Program-made: the position numbers and the translations under genes
From: a virus
IMG/VR virus record: IMGVR_UViG_3300018080_000267
Span: 1 to 45,226 of that record
Direction: 5' to 3' (one strand)
Length of the DNA: 45,226 bases
Part shown: positions 26,371-34,272 of the stretch, piece by piece
How positions within the stretch are numbered: the first letter of the stretch is position 1
Layout of the letters: each line of letters starts with the position of its first letter
Notes under the pieces: model-generated
Told to the model about the DNA's origin: nothing
Database searches by the model: none
Seen by the model: only the letters and a program-made list of their open reading frames with translations

Positions 26371-28014
26371 TTACACAACCACTAAAGTGTGTGTGTGCCC
26401 CAAATTTTCAGTTACCACACCATTAACAACCTCATGATTATGCCCCAATGATACAGATGTTGTTTGAGTAATCTGATTAATATTTACTATACCCTCATTT
26501 ACCCTAACCGTATGTGTATGTGGGATAGATGTTCCAGAAGGTCCCGCCAAAAACCCAATAGATGTAGAAAGATTCTCGGGCATAGTAGATGTATCATCAA
26601 TAAGCTTAATCTGATTAATAGGATCGGTTTTACGAACTCTCTGAGCGCTAAACTTTTGCGATCCACTTTCGCCTAAGAATAATTTGTTCCTTGTAACATT
26701 AAGAATTTCATAATAAAACATTCTAGTTCCGGCTTCATCATATCTAACAATAACATCTCGATCTTTTACAGCTGGTACAACCAATGTCCAGCAATTAGGT
26801 ATAAAATCGGATTCTAATCCAGCACTTCCAGGTTTCAAATCTTCTGTAGCCGGCTCAAATCTCACCAATATTCTACCATCGCTTCTACGAGGATTAAAAT
26901 ATTGCTCGTATCCAACAACAAATCCAGACCCATAACATAGGGGGCAACGATCTTCTGGATATTCAGCTGTTGGCAAATAACAAGAACATCTAACACCAGT
27001 ACGAACTCTTCTTAATAATGCAACTGGCTCGCCCGTTGTTTCCAGCAACATTTCTTCTCGCTGGTGATTAATTTCATTTATTGGCAAACCACGTAATTGT
27101 CTGCCAACTCCAAGATATCCATCAGCACAATAATGTTCTCCACCAATATAAGTACCTATACAACCACCCCGAATAAGAACCTCTGGATTTGTTCTATGCC
27201 AACCAGCATAATCATATTTGGGAAAATCCACTTGTGATGCATCGCTAGCGCTTAAATCAGATGTAAGCAAATCTTTATCCACTGTACGATAACCATCTGT
27301 CCTAGTATAAGCATAATTTGGATAAGAAAAATTAGCAGTTTCTTGCAATGTTAAATAATTTTCTTCTTCATATCCCTTCCAAAATCTTACCAAAGGATCT
27401 CTTATAGCAACCCCATCCCAACCATTGATCGTATGTGATCTTGCATGTGTTTCTCCCCAACCCCTATTATCAACCGTTCCAACTAATAAAGAATTACTTG
27501 GTATATCTTTTGATACATATCTAATCCATTCTGTACCAATCTGGACAATACCATACGCAGGAAACAATTGAATGTCTGATACCGGAATTGCCAAATCAGT
27601 TGCAGTAATATCACTCAATAATACTGCCTCGGGATACACCTTTAATTCAGGAAAACCATCAGGCAACAAATCCAAATTATACCAATCAGACAAATACTCA
27701 AATGCCCTAACGGCAAAGTAATATGTTTCTCCAGGCGTTAAATCTAAAATGTTTGCACTTAAATATCCATCCAAATGAGCTACAAATTTTACACCATCAG
27801 TAAAAACATTCTCTAAAATAGTAGAATAATATATATTATATCCTATAGAGTATAAATACCCATCCCCATTTGGACCATCTGGATATACATAACCATCTGG
27901 ATAGGCCCTACGCCATTCTAAAAATATTGAATATCCATCATTTTTAGACGCAGCTGTTTTAGCACCAGCTTCTGCTGGTGGAAAATATACAGGTGTTGGA
28001 ATATAACATGCCAT
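26371..28014 (-). CDS. Tail protein with fibronectin-III domain, Cys cluster and His-rich C-terminus
   Basis: The likely start is the ATG at 28014 (MACYIPTPVYFPP); another lies 15 nt upstream and neither has a strong SD. Residues ~35-110 form a fibronectin type III domain (YSIFLEWRRA, then YNIYYST, ending LTPGETYYFAVRAF). Residues ~340-375 have a zinc-ribbon-like cluster, CSCYLPTAEYPEDRCPLCYG, with the CPxCYGxG pattern. The last ~70 residues have three His pairs, HTHTV, LGHNHEV and LGHTHTL, resembling the metal-binding HxH motifs at spike and fibre tips. It starts the spike/fibre block and is followed by two giant spikes. A virion role in adsorption or tail decoration is inferred; the exact location is unknown. 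Confidence 0.65.
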   Translation of the reverse strand: MACYIPTPVYFPPAEAGAKTAASKNDGYSIFLEWRRAYPDGYVYPDGPNGDGYLYSIGYNIYYSTILENVFTDGVKFVAHLDGYLSANILDLTPGETYYFAVRAFEYLSDWYNLDLLPDGFPELKVYPEAVLLSDITATDLAIPVSDIQLFPAYGIVQIGTEWIRYVSKDIPSNSLLVGTVDNRGWGETHARSHTINGWDGVAIRDPLVRFWKGYEEENYLTLQETANFSYPNYAYTRTDGYRTVDKDLLTSDLSASDASQVDFPKYDYAGWHRTNPEVLIRGGCIGTYIGGEHYCADGYLGVGRQLRGLPINEINHQREEMLLETTGEPVALLRRVRTGVRCSCYLPTAEYPEDRCPLCYGSGFVVGYEQYFNPRRSDGRILVRFEPATEDLKPGSAGLESDFIPNCWTLVVPAVKDRDVIVRYDEAGTRMFYYEILNVTRNKLFLGESGSQKFSAQRVRKTDPINQIKLIDDTSTMPENLSTSIGFLAGPSGTSIPHTHTVRVNEGIVNINQITQTTSVSLGHNHEVVNGVVTENLGHTHTLVVV

Positions 28015-28062
28015 TATATCACAATGCAAAAATATAAGTAGCTTTTAAATTTTAAAATAATT

Positions 28063-28590
28063 TTACGACGTTACAATTCGAACAATGTCATCAATAAAAC
28101 CCCTTAATTGTTTTCTTCTCTTTTTACGCTCTTTAAGTGGTACATTATGATGATCTAGCACTCGTTTAACATACCGATCTGCCGCTGACTCACCATCTGT
28201 TTCTTCTATATATTCTGTCTGATTTTGAAAACTTTCTTGTTCGAATTCATTGTCTAAATAATCATCAGCAGATGATCCGGAACTACCCGTTGTAGGACCG
28301 TCACCAAAACATTGTTGAAGAAAATGCGTCAACTCATGTACCATATAATGCTCTATAGATTCAGAATCATTTAACAAATTATAATTAAAGTAAATTATTC
28401 CATTATCCGTTCTCGCAGAAACATCCAAATTAGCAAAACACATTGGTACCAAATCTATAAAGGAAGGATCAACGTCATGCTCTTTACACAATTCTTTAAA
28501 TGTATTACTTTTTCTTACAGTCTCACGTATATTATTGATTATATTCAATAATTTATCATAAGAAGTATCTGAATATACGTTCTCACCCAT
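28063..28590 (-). CDS. Zinc metallopeptidase-like protein (HExxH)
   Basis: The start chosen is the ATG at 28590 (MGENVYSDTSYDKLLN), because a GAGG SD lies 7 nt upstream; an ATG 12 nt earlier lacks one. The 175-residue product contains VHELTHFLQQ (H85, E86, H89), the zincin active-site helix. An acidic stretch follows with a candidate third ligand in the segment EFEQESFQNQTEYI. The family appears in several large phages as a small metallopeptidase of unknown substrate. The C-terminus is strongly basic (KERKKRRKQLRG). It lies in a cluster with a trypsin-like protease and an acidic protein. Peptidase activity is predicted, its target (virion maturation or host) is not known. Confidence 0.7.
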   Translation of the reverse strand: MGENVYSDTSYDKLLNIINNIRETVRKSNTFKELCKEHDVDPSFIDLVPMCFANLDVSARTDNGIIYFNYNLLNDSESIEHYMVHELTHFLQQCFGDGPTTGSSGSSADDYLDNEFEQESFQNQTEYIEETDGESAADRYVKRVLDHHNVPLKERKKRRKQLRGFIDDIVRIVTS

Positions 28591-28623
28591 AAAACGCCTC
28601 ATAAAACAGGTACTTATAGTAAA

Positions 28624-28953
28624 TTATTCTTCTTCCTCATGACCACCCGACTCAATAAAACGAAGCTTTTCATAATAATCAAAGTCATCTAACGACTTAG
28701 GTTCTTTGCTTCGATCTCCGCGTCCAGGATGCTCTACTAAATGATCCATAGCTATTTCTGTGGCAATGTCTTCACCATCATCTTCTTCTTCGTCAATATG
28801 CTCATATTCAACTTCTACGCCTTCTCTAAGAGCTTTTTGATCAAACTCATCAGGAGTCATGCCGGCAGCTAAACCACCTGGCAGATGCTCCTCCCATTCA
28901 GCTATTTTTTTTACAAATAAACCTGCTAATTTTAATATTTGTTCTGCTTTCAT
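28624..28953 (-). CDS. Acidic conserved phage protein (DUF5661-like)
   Basis: A 109-residue, very acidic protein. Its core (GMTPDEFDQKALREGVEVEY, then IATEIAMDHLVEHPG and FDYYEKL) matches the pattern I remember for the DUF5661 family: 'x-F-D-x-x-x-L-x-x-G-x-x-V-E-x-E-H-T-D, A-x-x-I-A-x-D-H-L, Y-Y-x-x-L'. The family has no known function and is often found in phage genomes near this metallopeptidase type. Here an extra acidic insert (EEEDDGED) interrupts the usual histidine region. No clear SD is seen. Family naming is from memory. Confidence 0.55.
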   Translation of the reverse strand: MKAEQILKLAGLFVKKIAEWEEHLPGGLAAGMTPDEFDQKALREGVEVEYEHIDEEEDDGEDIATEIAMDHLVEHPGRGDRSKEPKSLDDFDYYEKLRFIESGGHEEEE

Positions 28954-28976
28954 GCCATTATGCTAAAATATTCGTA

Positions 28977-30101
28977 CTATTTGCACCATCTCTTAAATAC
29001 AAAAATTCCCAAACTTACAAATAATATTATAAACAAAAAATCAATTAACGTAAAATTACTATTACTACAGCTCGTATCACAATTACAACCATCCTTTGAA
29101 TAATCCGTCGCTGGCATATCTGACTCCACTGAACTATCTGTATCTTCGGCATCTGGACATGTAGGACAAGTTCCAGCATCGCAAGGGTCACAAGAGTCAC
29201 AAGGTTCACAATCTTCGCACGGATCACACGGATCACATGAATTTTCTGAAACTTCCTGTTTCATTTCTTCATAAGCCCAATCAATCCATTGCAAATAAGA
29301 CCCCGGAATAGTATAAACAGCACCATGACCACAAGCTGCTACAGTAGGTGCCCTAGATGTGACCCCAGTTACATATACTTTATCATTATGAATTACATAA
29401 GCTGGCCCACCACTATCACCATAGCACGCATTTCCAGCATCTGGATTTTCACTTTCATCTTCTCCTAAAATCATCTCGTATTCACCACGCCAAGTTACAG
29501 GAACATCAACCGCGTATAACTCTCCTCCAGCAACATCTTTTTCATGTCGTCCATAACCAGCAATTGTCACAATATCCCCCACACTTATATTGTCGTTATA
29601 TTCTGATGGTGATAAAATTGGAACAAACACTATATTTGAAGGAGATGGAGAATTATCAACCAATAAAAGAGCTATATCATTATAATTGTCTCCAGCAGTA
29701 CCAGGATCAATTTCTTCGTCTAATTCTTGATCTTGTGGAGTTTCACCATAATACGAATCTTCGGCTTTCATTTTAGCTAAAACGGGAAAAAATGTACTAT
29801 AATCTGCTTCTCCTGGTTTTTCATAACCATACGCTATAGACATAATACTTGGGCTATAATTAACACAATGCGCAGCCGTCAACACTAGATCTGGCCTTAT
29901 AAGAGTTCCAGTACAATTTGGTGTCGATACATTTCCAAGCATTAAAGCAACAATAGATGGATATTCTGAATGTAAAGCTGGCGCCCCATTGATGATTGGC
30001 CCTTGATTCATAGACAAATTTTCTGACGCAGATCCCGCATTATATCCACACCCTATACAAAACAATAAGGCAGCCAACAAATATAAAAATTTATTACTCA
30101 T
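28977..30101 (-). CDS. Lipoprotein/membrane-anchored trypsin-like serine protease (S1 family)
   Basis: The ATG at 30101 (MSNKFLYLLAALLFCIGC) was chosen because SD GGAAGAA lies 5 nt before it; an ATG 24 nt further upstream has none. The 374-residue product opens with a signal peptide and lipobox-like CIGC (Cys18). The trypsin domain follows: mature start near PIINGAPA, catalytic His in LTAAHC, Asp in YNDIALL and Ser in CYGDSGGPAY. All three catalytic residues are present. A linker with repeated Cys pairs (about residues 289-318) leads to a second Cys group (GCNCDTSC), a transmembrane helix (FLFIILFVSLGIFVF) and basic KRWCK. The end resembles bacterial sorting signals of the MYXO-CTERM type. 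Such a protease is unusual in a phage and is probably host-derived. Confidence 0.82.
   Translation of the reverse strand: MSNKFLYLLAALLFCIGCGYNAGSASENLSMNQGPIINGAPALHSEYPSIVALMLGNVSTPNCTGTLIRPDLVLTAAHCVNYSPSIMSIAYGYEKPGEADYSTFFPVLAKMKAEDSYYGETPQDQELDEEIDPGTAGDNYNDIALLLVDNSPSPSNIVFVPILSPSEYNDNISVGDIVTIAGYGRHEKDVAGGELYAVDVPVTWRGEYEMILGEDESENPDAGNACYGDSGGPAYVIHNDKVYVTGVTSRAPTVAACGHGAVYTIPGSYLQWIDWAYEEMKQEVSENSCDPCDPCEDCEPCDSCDPCDAGTCPTCPDAEDTDSSVESDMPATDYSKDGCNCDTSCSNSNFTLIDFLFIILFVSLGIFVFKRWCK
29157..29238 (-). repeat. Degenerate tandem repeat encoding Cys-x-x-Cys units
   Basis: The coding strand repeats units like TGTGATCCG and TGTGACTCT, giving the peptide pattern C-D-P-C-D-P-C-E-D-C-E-P-C-D-S-C-D-P-C. 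It is the flexible linker between the protease domain and the membrane anchor, and likely varies in length between relatives by slippage. Confidence 0.7.
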
Positions 30102-30384
30102 TATTTCTTCCACAAAGCTCATCACAAAAAGCTCGTCTATTATCTGAATTAATAACTAATTGGTTAAGCTTTTCCTTGTCATCTCCCTCCATACAACCAT
30201 AACATCTTTTTAAATCAGCAATTCCTATGCGCCAATATATATCATTAGTTAAGCACATAAACCCTATTTGCAATTTACTGGGATTATCTCCTAGAACTAT
30301 ATTGGCATTCGGCGTCTTCTCAACATATTCATTCAACGATTCCAATAAATCTTCCCAATTATTAAAAACTTTCTCATCTGACAT
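30094..30384 (-). CDS. Small Cys-containing protein of unknown function
   Basis: A 96-residue protein that starts the transcription unit after the terminator near 30550, with a strong SD (GAGGAAG) before the ATG. The C-terminal half holds five cysteines in the pattern C-Y-G-C ... C-D-E-L-C (residues ~62-92), which may bind a metal or form disulfides. No family is recognised. Its end overlaps the protease start by 8 nt, so the two genes are probably translationally coupled. A role linked to the protease (for example an inhibitor or partner) is a speculation from this coupling. Confidence 0.65.
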   Translation of the reverse strand: MSDEKVFNNWEDLLESLNEYVEKTPNANIVLGDNPSKLQIGFMCLTNDIYWRIGIADLKRCYGCMEGDDKEKLNQLVINSDNRRAFCDELCGRNNE

Positions 30385-30545
30385 AATATCTTCCTCACAA
30401 TAAATATTGGCTTATATTATAAATCTCTTCCATATTTATATATATCAATATGTAATAGTTTTTGTTCTTGCGTCGTACATTTTTAATTTTTGTGCCACAT
30501 TTATCATGAAAAATACAGGAAATAGCAAATTAGACACGCTCGAAG

Positions 30546-30596
30546 AAAAAAAAGCCCGATAACAAAAAGTATAATGATTTAGTATATTTGTCGGGC
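30546..30596 (-). terminator. Rho-independent terminator after the neck protein gene
   Basis: On the minus strand a GCCCGA/TCGGGC stem, extended by CAAA/TTTG, closes a ~31-nt AT-rich loop and is followed by eight T. The stem overlaps the last codons of the gene 30579-31481. The following 190 nt (30385-30545) hold no credible gene. Confidence 0.65.
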
Positions 30597-31481
30597 GCGA
30601 AGGAATCGCATTCGAGCTATAGCAGGATACCTTGCAGTACTTATCGTTAATGTTCCAAGACCAATTGGTGACGGTTTCATGTTAAACTTAATTAATTTTA
30701 CTTTTTCAAAGTGATGAGTTAACAAAGTGCTCCATCTTGAATTCATTAGTTCCGCAACACTTGGTGGATTAAAATTAATACCCTGATCTGTAAGTTGAAA
30801 CTCTCTACCTCGCTCTAATAACATTTTACTAGACAAGGCTAATAACTCGGCTCCCTCAACTATTACATCATGAAACTGCTGAAGAATTTCCGTATCTTCA
30901 AAGGTAAAAAGCGTCCAATGTGGTATCTCATTAAACATAGTTAGCGAATTACCAAGAAATGATACTAAATTATCAACGCCATATATATCACAATCTACAT
31001 AGACGTCATTGCCCCACTCATCGGTAGTATTTACTTTACCACGAGAATCTAATCTGGCACGCAAAGATTTCAATAACACATTAATATTATGAATTGCCAA
31101 CTGACTATAACAAAAGCCAGGATCATCTCCAAGGTGCTCATATCCATCAGTATTTACCGCCGGCATCATGGTATTCTGAACTACAAAATTAAACGCACCA
31201 GATACTCTAAAACCATTCAGCGTACCATCCCAAATATCATTCCAAACACCTATACAAGCATTCCAACCAACTGGGAAATCATAACCATACAACCCAATGC
31301 CCGAGCGATAAACGCCTAAATTTGTAGGACCGACAACAACATTTCCACTTGGTTCTTCAATAGTTATAGTAGGAAGAGCATCTAGATCTGCGGGATTACC
31401 ATCTGGTCCTCGAAATTGGGCCTGTAGCCTAATTGTCTCCGTATGACCTACAGTTTCTCCGCGTGTCCTGTAAATAACCAT
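30579..31481 (-). CDS. Conserved virion/neck protein (300 aa)
   Basis: The N-terminal ~100 residues are a beta-sandwich (ETIRLQAQFRGPDGNPADLD, TITIEEPSGNVVV, YGYDFPVG) like those of immunoglobulin-type phage structural domains. The C-terminal two thirds are helical, with long helices (LFTFEDTEILQQFHDVIVEG, LLALSSKMLLERGREFQLTD) and an Arg-rich end (RMRFLRARQIY). I recall homologues in several large environmental myoviruses beside the shorter beta-sandwich protein found here just upstream. A connector, neck or portal-side role is plausible but not shown. SD AGAGGT precedes the start. The gene ends inside a strong terminator. Confidence 0.55.
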   Translation of the reverse strand: MVIYRTRGETVGHTETIRLQAQFRGPDGNPADLDALPTITIEEPSGNVVVGPTNLGVYRSGIGLYGYDFPVGWNACIGVWNDIWDGTLNGFRVSGAFNFVVQNTMMPAVNTDGYEHLGDDPGFCYSQLAIHNINVLLKSLRARLDSRGKVNTTDEWGNDVYVDCDIYGVDNLVSFLGNSLTMFNEIPHWTLFTFEDTEILQQFHDVIVEGAELLALSSKMLLERGREFQLTDQGINFNPPSVAELMNSRWSTLLTHHFEKVKLIKFNMKPSPIGLGTLTISTARYPAIARMRFLRARQIY

Positions 31482-31530
31482 GATATACCTCTATACCAAT
31501 GCCATAATATACATCGAGAATATATTAAAT

Positions 31531-31887
31531 TCACACAGGATAAACAGAAGAATTTCCAAATGGCAACGCAACATTAATTAAAAACAATTCATTATAAGTT
31601 AATGCCCCCTGCTCAGGAACTGGAGATAATGTTTGCCATGATACTGACGCCAAATATGTTCCCAAAGCAGAAGATCCAGATGGAATTACTACATTGCTAC
31701 GATAAGTACCAACGGCAACTCTAGTCATTTGAACTGGAAAGCCAGCCGCTGAAGACCCGTCTGGATTTAAAACATAATTAAGAGAAGGAACATATCCATC
31801 AATTGCATGACCATAGATTCCATTACTTAATACTTGAACAGACAAACCGACAGTTTGCCCTGGATTAGCATTTATACTCACTACCAT
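31531..31887 (-). CDS. Small Ig-like virion protein
   Basis: A 118-residue, beta-rich protein starting MVVSINANPGQTVGLSVQVL. The pattern of a strand, 'DGYVPSLNYVLNPDGSSAAG' and closing strands is similar to the N-terminal sandwich of the next gene (both open with a short strand followed by G-x-T-V/E and LxVQ/LQAQ). It is a conserved-looking structural protein, probably working with the 300-residue neighbour. It has no clear SD. Confidence 0.5.
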   Translation of the reverse strand: MVVSINANPGQTVGLSVQVLSNGIYGHAIDGYVPSLNYVLNPDGSSAAGFPVQMTRVAVGTYRSNVVIPSGSSALGTYLASVSWQTLSPVPEQGALTYNELFLINVALPFGNSSVYPV

Positions 31888-31906
31888 ATCAGAATATCAA
31901 ATTATG

Positions 31907-32287
31907 CTAATCTTCCTTATCAAAAAGAACCGACATCTCATCCGCATATTCTTCATCGGAAAATTCTAATTCCTCAAATTTAGGATCCACAACCTTAACA
32001 ACACTTCTTAATTTTGTTTGTATTGGCTGCTGTGATAATTCCTTCATTGGGGACGTTGGAAACTCTGGCTGATTATCACAAACCCTAATACGATCACGCT
32101 TTTTATGCAATGATCCAGACTCCTTAGATTTTTCCAATTGCTTTAAAGTATAAGAAAAATGTTTTTTATCTAGCAAGTTAAAAGATCTACCAGCCGGAAC
32201 TGTTAATCCCAAATCAGACAAACACACATTCATCTTAGATATATTAACTATCCAAAATGATTGATTTTTTTTATCAACGGCTTTCAT
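31907..32287 (-). CDS. Conserved phage protein of unknown function (126 aa)
   Basis: Residues 10-55 form a compact beta motif (SFWIVNISKMNVCLSDLGLT, VPAGRSFNLLDKKHFSYTL) that I recall from neck-region proteins of other large phages. The second half is basic, then acidic (FEELEFSDEEYADE), and likely disordered. Its ATG overlaps the cold-shock gene stop by 4 nt (ATGA), so the two are probably translationally coupled. It leads into the two Ig-like/neck genes. No biochemical function can be given. Confidence 0.55.
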   Translation of the reverse strand: MKAVDKKNQSFWIVNISKMNVCLSDLGLTVPAGRSFNLLDKKHFSYTLKQLEKSKESGSLHKKRDRIRVCDNQPEFPTSPMKELSQQPIQTKLRSVVKVVDPKFEELEFSDEEYADEMSVLFDKED

Positions 32288-32517
32288 TTATCAATTACGG
32301 TAACTTCCGTTGCCTTATCTTTACCGGCGTTATTTTTACCAATTGTAAATGATACTTTTTGTCCAGCTTTTAACAGTTTAAATCCTGGCATATTAATATC
32401 AGAATAATGAACAAAGATATCAGACAACGGTTCACCATTTTCATCAACGCGATTAATAAATCCGTAACCGGCCTTAATATCAAACCAATCTACTTCTCCA
32501 AAATACACTTTATCCAT
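32284..32517 (-). CDS. Cold-shock domain protein (CspA family)
   Basis: A 77-residue protein that is essentially one cold-shock domain. The opening VYFGEVDWFDIKAGYGFINR holds the RNP1 motif (AGYGFI, residues 16-21). RNP2 (DIFVHYSDI) is at about residues 33-40, and the last strands read GQKVSFTIGKNNAGKDKATE. These bind single-stranded nucleic acid through aromatic residues, and here the Trp, Phe and Tyr sites are retained. The usual Lys in RNP1 (KGYGFI) is replaced by Ala. Cold-shock proteins act as RNA chaperones; a phage copy could help phage mRNA translation or block host regulation. SD is weak (AAAG). Confidence 0.88.
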   Translation of the reverse strand: MDKVYFGEVDWFDIKAGYGFINRVDENGEPLSDIFVHYSDINMPGFKLLKAGQKVSFTIGKNNAGKDKATEVTVIDK

Positions 32518-32567
32518 AATACTTTACTTTCTTTACATAAGCGCCCATTTGTTAATAAAATATGATT

Positions 32568-32837
32568 TTATGCATTATTTTTTGCACCAGATTCGTCAGG
32601 TAAAACCTCTTTTCCACCAACAGTCAACCCACCAACACAACCTAGTACTCTATAAATCTCTACAATTCCCATCGTAGAAATATGTTTTCTTTCCTCTTCG
32701 TTAGAGCACTTTCTTAATAATTTATCATACTTATCAAATACCTGCATTATCTCTATTTCACATCCCATACGCCGAGCTGTAGCTAATATTCCTTTTCTTG
32801 TTGCTTGCTCAGTTTTACACTTTTCGTTATTATTCAT
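32568..32837 (-). CDS. Small unknown protein (89 aa)
   Basis: No family is recognised. The protein is helical in its first 65 residues (RKGILATARRMGCEIEIMQV, EEERKHISTMGIVEIYRVLG), followed by a Gly-rich loop (CVGGLTVGG). Its ATG overlaps the HNH nuclease frame by 8 nt with SD GAGGAAG, which suggests that the two are expressed together. It could be an accessory or immunity-like partner of the nuclease, but there is no direct evidence. Confidence 0.6.
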   Translation of the reverse strand: MNNNEKCKTEQATRKGILATARRMGCEIEIMQVFDKYDKLLRKCSNEEERKHISTMGIVEIYRVLGCVGGLTVGGKEVLPDESGAKNNA

Positions 32838-33159
32838 CTTCCTCGCCTTTCACAAACATAACTTTCGATTGTTGTGGTTTATGCACAAAATATGGTTCAT
32901 CTATATCTATATTCTTTTTGCCATCAATTTCATAAACCAAAGTTCGTCCATATGGTAATTGGGTGCTAGGATATGGACCTATTATTTTTATAAGCCCCGC
33001 ATGAATTTTATTATGACAATTAGCACACACTATGGCTAGATTCATTGGATGATTACTTGTGCCTAATTCTGTGCGCTCCACGATATGATGTTTGTGCAAA
33101 GTTTCAACATCACGTGTACCACAAATTTCACATTCTATTTTTTTAAGTTTTTTTGACAT
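32830..33159 (-). CDS. HNH endonuclease-type protein
   Basis: The 109-residue protein has a zinc-binding CEIC pair (residues 10 and 13), the catalytic HKHHIVERTE (His24/His25), Asn40 and a second CANC pair with His49 and His53. This is the complete beta-beta-alpha-metal HNH layout. The C-terminal third (GPYPSTQLPYGRTLVYEIDG) is separate. Small phage HNH proteins can be homing nucleases or DNA-processing enzymes. Here it starts 3 nt after the cysteine desulfurase stop, with no clear SD, so coupling is likely. The lack of a DNA-binding extension is typical of a stand-alone HNH. Confidence 0.8.
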   Translation of the reverse strand: MSKKLKKIECEICGTRDVETLHKHHIVERTELGTSNHPMNLAIVCANCHNKIHAGLIKIIGPYPSTQLPYGRTLVYEIDGKKNIDIDEPYFVHKPQQSKVMFVKGEEDE

Positions 33160-33162
33160 AAA

Positions 33163-34245
33163 TTATAATATTTTTCTTAGCTTATTGATAAAATATTCTA
33201 CATCATGAGACCTATATTCGCCCCAATGACTAATTCTTAAATAATCCTGACCATCACTAGGTCTCCCCAAAGCTTCCATTAAAGGAGACCCGCCGGAATA
33301 TAAAGAACCACAAGCGCTTCCCAGCCCACAATATATCCCGTCATTTCCAAGTAAATTCAATAATCTAAATGCATCTCCATCTTTTGGTGTCTTAGCATAT
33401 GTTGTATTAGGACAACGATTTGCATTTTCTCCAATAATATCAAATCCTAATGTTTTTAATTCTGGCTCTAATACATCTCTAAACTCAATCATATTCGCGT
33501 AACGCTCATCAAAAGTATTTATTGCTTCTTCTAACGCCACCGCAGAAGATGCTATGCCTGCTGTATTAGGTGTTCCAGAAATATCTCTAAAATACCTTGA
33601 ACCTACTCCAAACTCTCTCCAAACACTAGAATCTGATAAATACATAAATCCAACACCACCAGGACCACCAAACTTGTGCGCTCCAAACACAGCTATGTCT
33701 GGATTTAACTTGCTTATATCCACTTTAATCTTTCCCAATGATTGAGACATATCCGTAAAAATATAATTATCATTTGTACTATTTATATTTTGAATTGTTC
33801 CGATTTCATTTTGCATATGAATACATACAATATTTTTGGCACTTTCAAATAATACCTCGCCATCAGAGTTTACTTTCAGCTTTTTTATAAGTACCGAGTC
33901 AAACGCTGCATCTACAGCCGTATTTATAGCGGGATGTTCTATAGGAGATATAAAAACCTCATCATCCCCAGACATACGTACCATATGAGCTAATAATTGC
34001 GCCCCCCATTCACAAGCCTGGGTACATCCACTAGTAAAAACAATTTGATTAGGATCTTTCGCATTAATCAATTTAGCTATTTTAGATCTTGCCTCTTCAA
34101 TAGCGTTTTGTGCAGCACGACCAGTCGCTGACGGAGATAACGGATGTCCATGACCAGCAATAGAATCATTAAACTTATGATAAAAATCCATTACATGATG
34201 ACTCATTGGTAAATGAGCGTTAGCATCTAAAAATAATTCTTTCAT
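33163..34245 (-). CDS. Cysteine desulfurase (NifS/IscS-type, PLP-dependent)
   Basis: The 360-residue enzyme would take sulfur from L-cysteine as a persulfide and pass it to an acceptor. All key residues are readable: the N-terminal FLDANAH, the PLP-stacking His104 (SPIEHPA), Asn146 in NEIGT, Asp165 and Gln168 (TDMSQS), the PLP lysine Lys191 in GAHKFGGPGGVGF, and the SGTPNTAG substrate loop. The active-site Cys312 is in GLGSACGS, and an Arg lies in LRISHWG. The sequence therefore looks active. It is placed among fibre and neck genes and next to an HNH protein. No scaffold protein or sulfur-modification genes are visible here. Possible uses are Fe-S cluster supply, tRNA thiolation or DNA phosphorothioation. 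Confidence 0.9.
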   Translation of the reverse strand: MKELFLDANAHLPMSHHVMDFYHKFNDSIAGHGHPLSPSATGRAAQNAIEEARSKIAKLINAKDPNQIVFTSGCTQACEWGAQLLAHMVRMSGDDEVFISPIEHPAINTAVDAAFDSVLIKKLKVNSDGEVLFESAKNIVCIHMQNEIGTIQNINSTNDNYIFTDMSQSLGKIKVDISKLNPDIAVFGAHKFGGPGGVGFMYLSDSSVWREFGVGSRYFRDISGTPNTAGIASSAVALEEAINTFDERYANMIEFRDVLEPELKTLGFDIIGENANRCPNTTYAKTPKDGDAFRLLNLLGNDGIYCGLGSACGSLYSGGSPLMEALGRPSDGQDYLRISHWGEYRSHDVEYFINKLRKIL

Positions 34246-34272
34246 GCTCTTAAATATATCACGCCATTTAAA

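Noticed and set aside
29045-29236. Minus-strand frame rich in Val/Ile over the protease linker
   Set aside because: It is an alternate frame of the Cys-repeat region with no start signal.
30385-30545. Promoter for the protease operon
   Set aside because: Several AT-rich hexamers (TATAAT near 30420) exist, but no -35 at suitable spacing could be found; a promoter is likely but cannot be placed.
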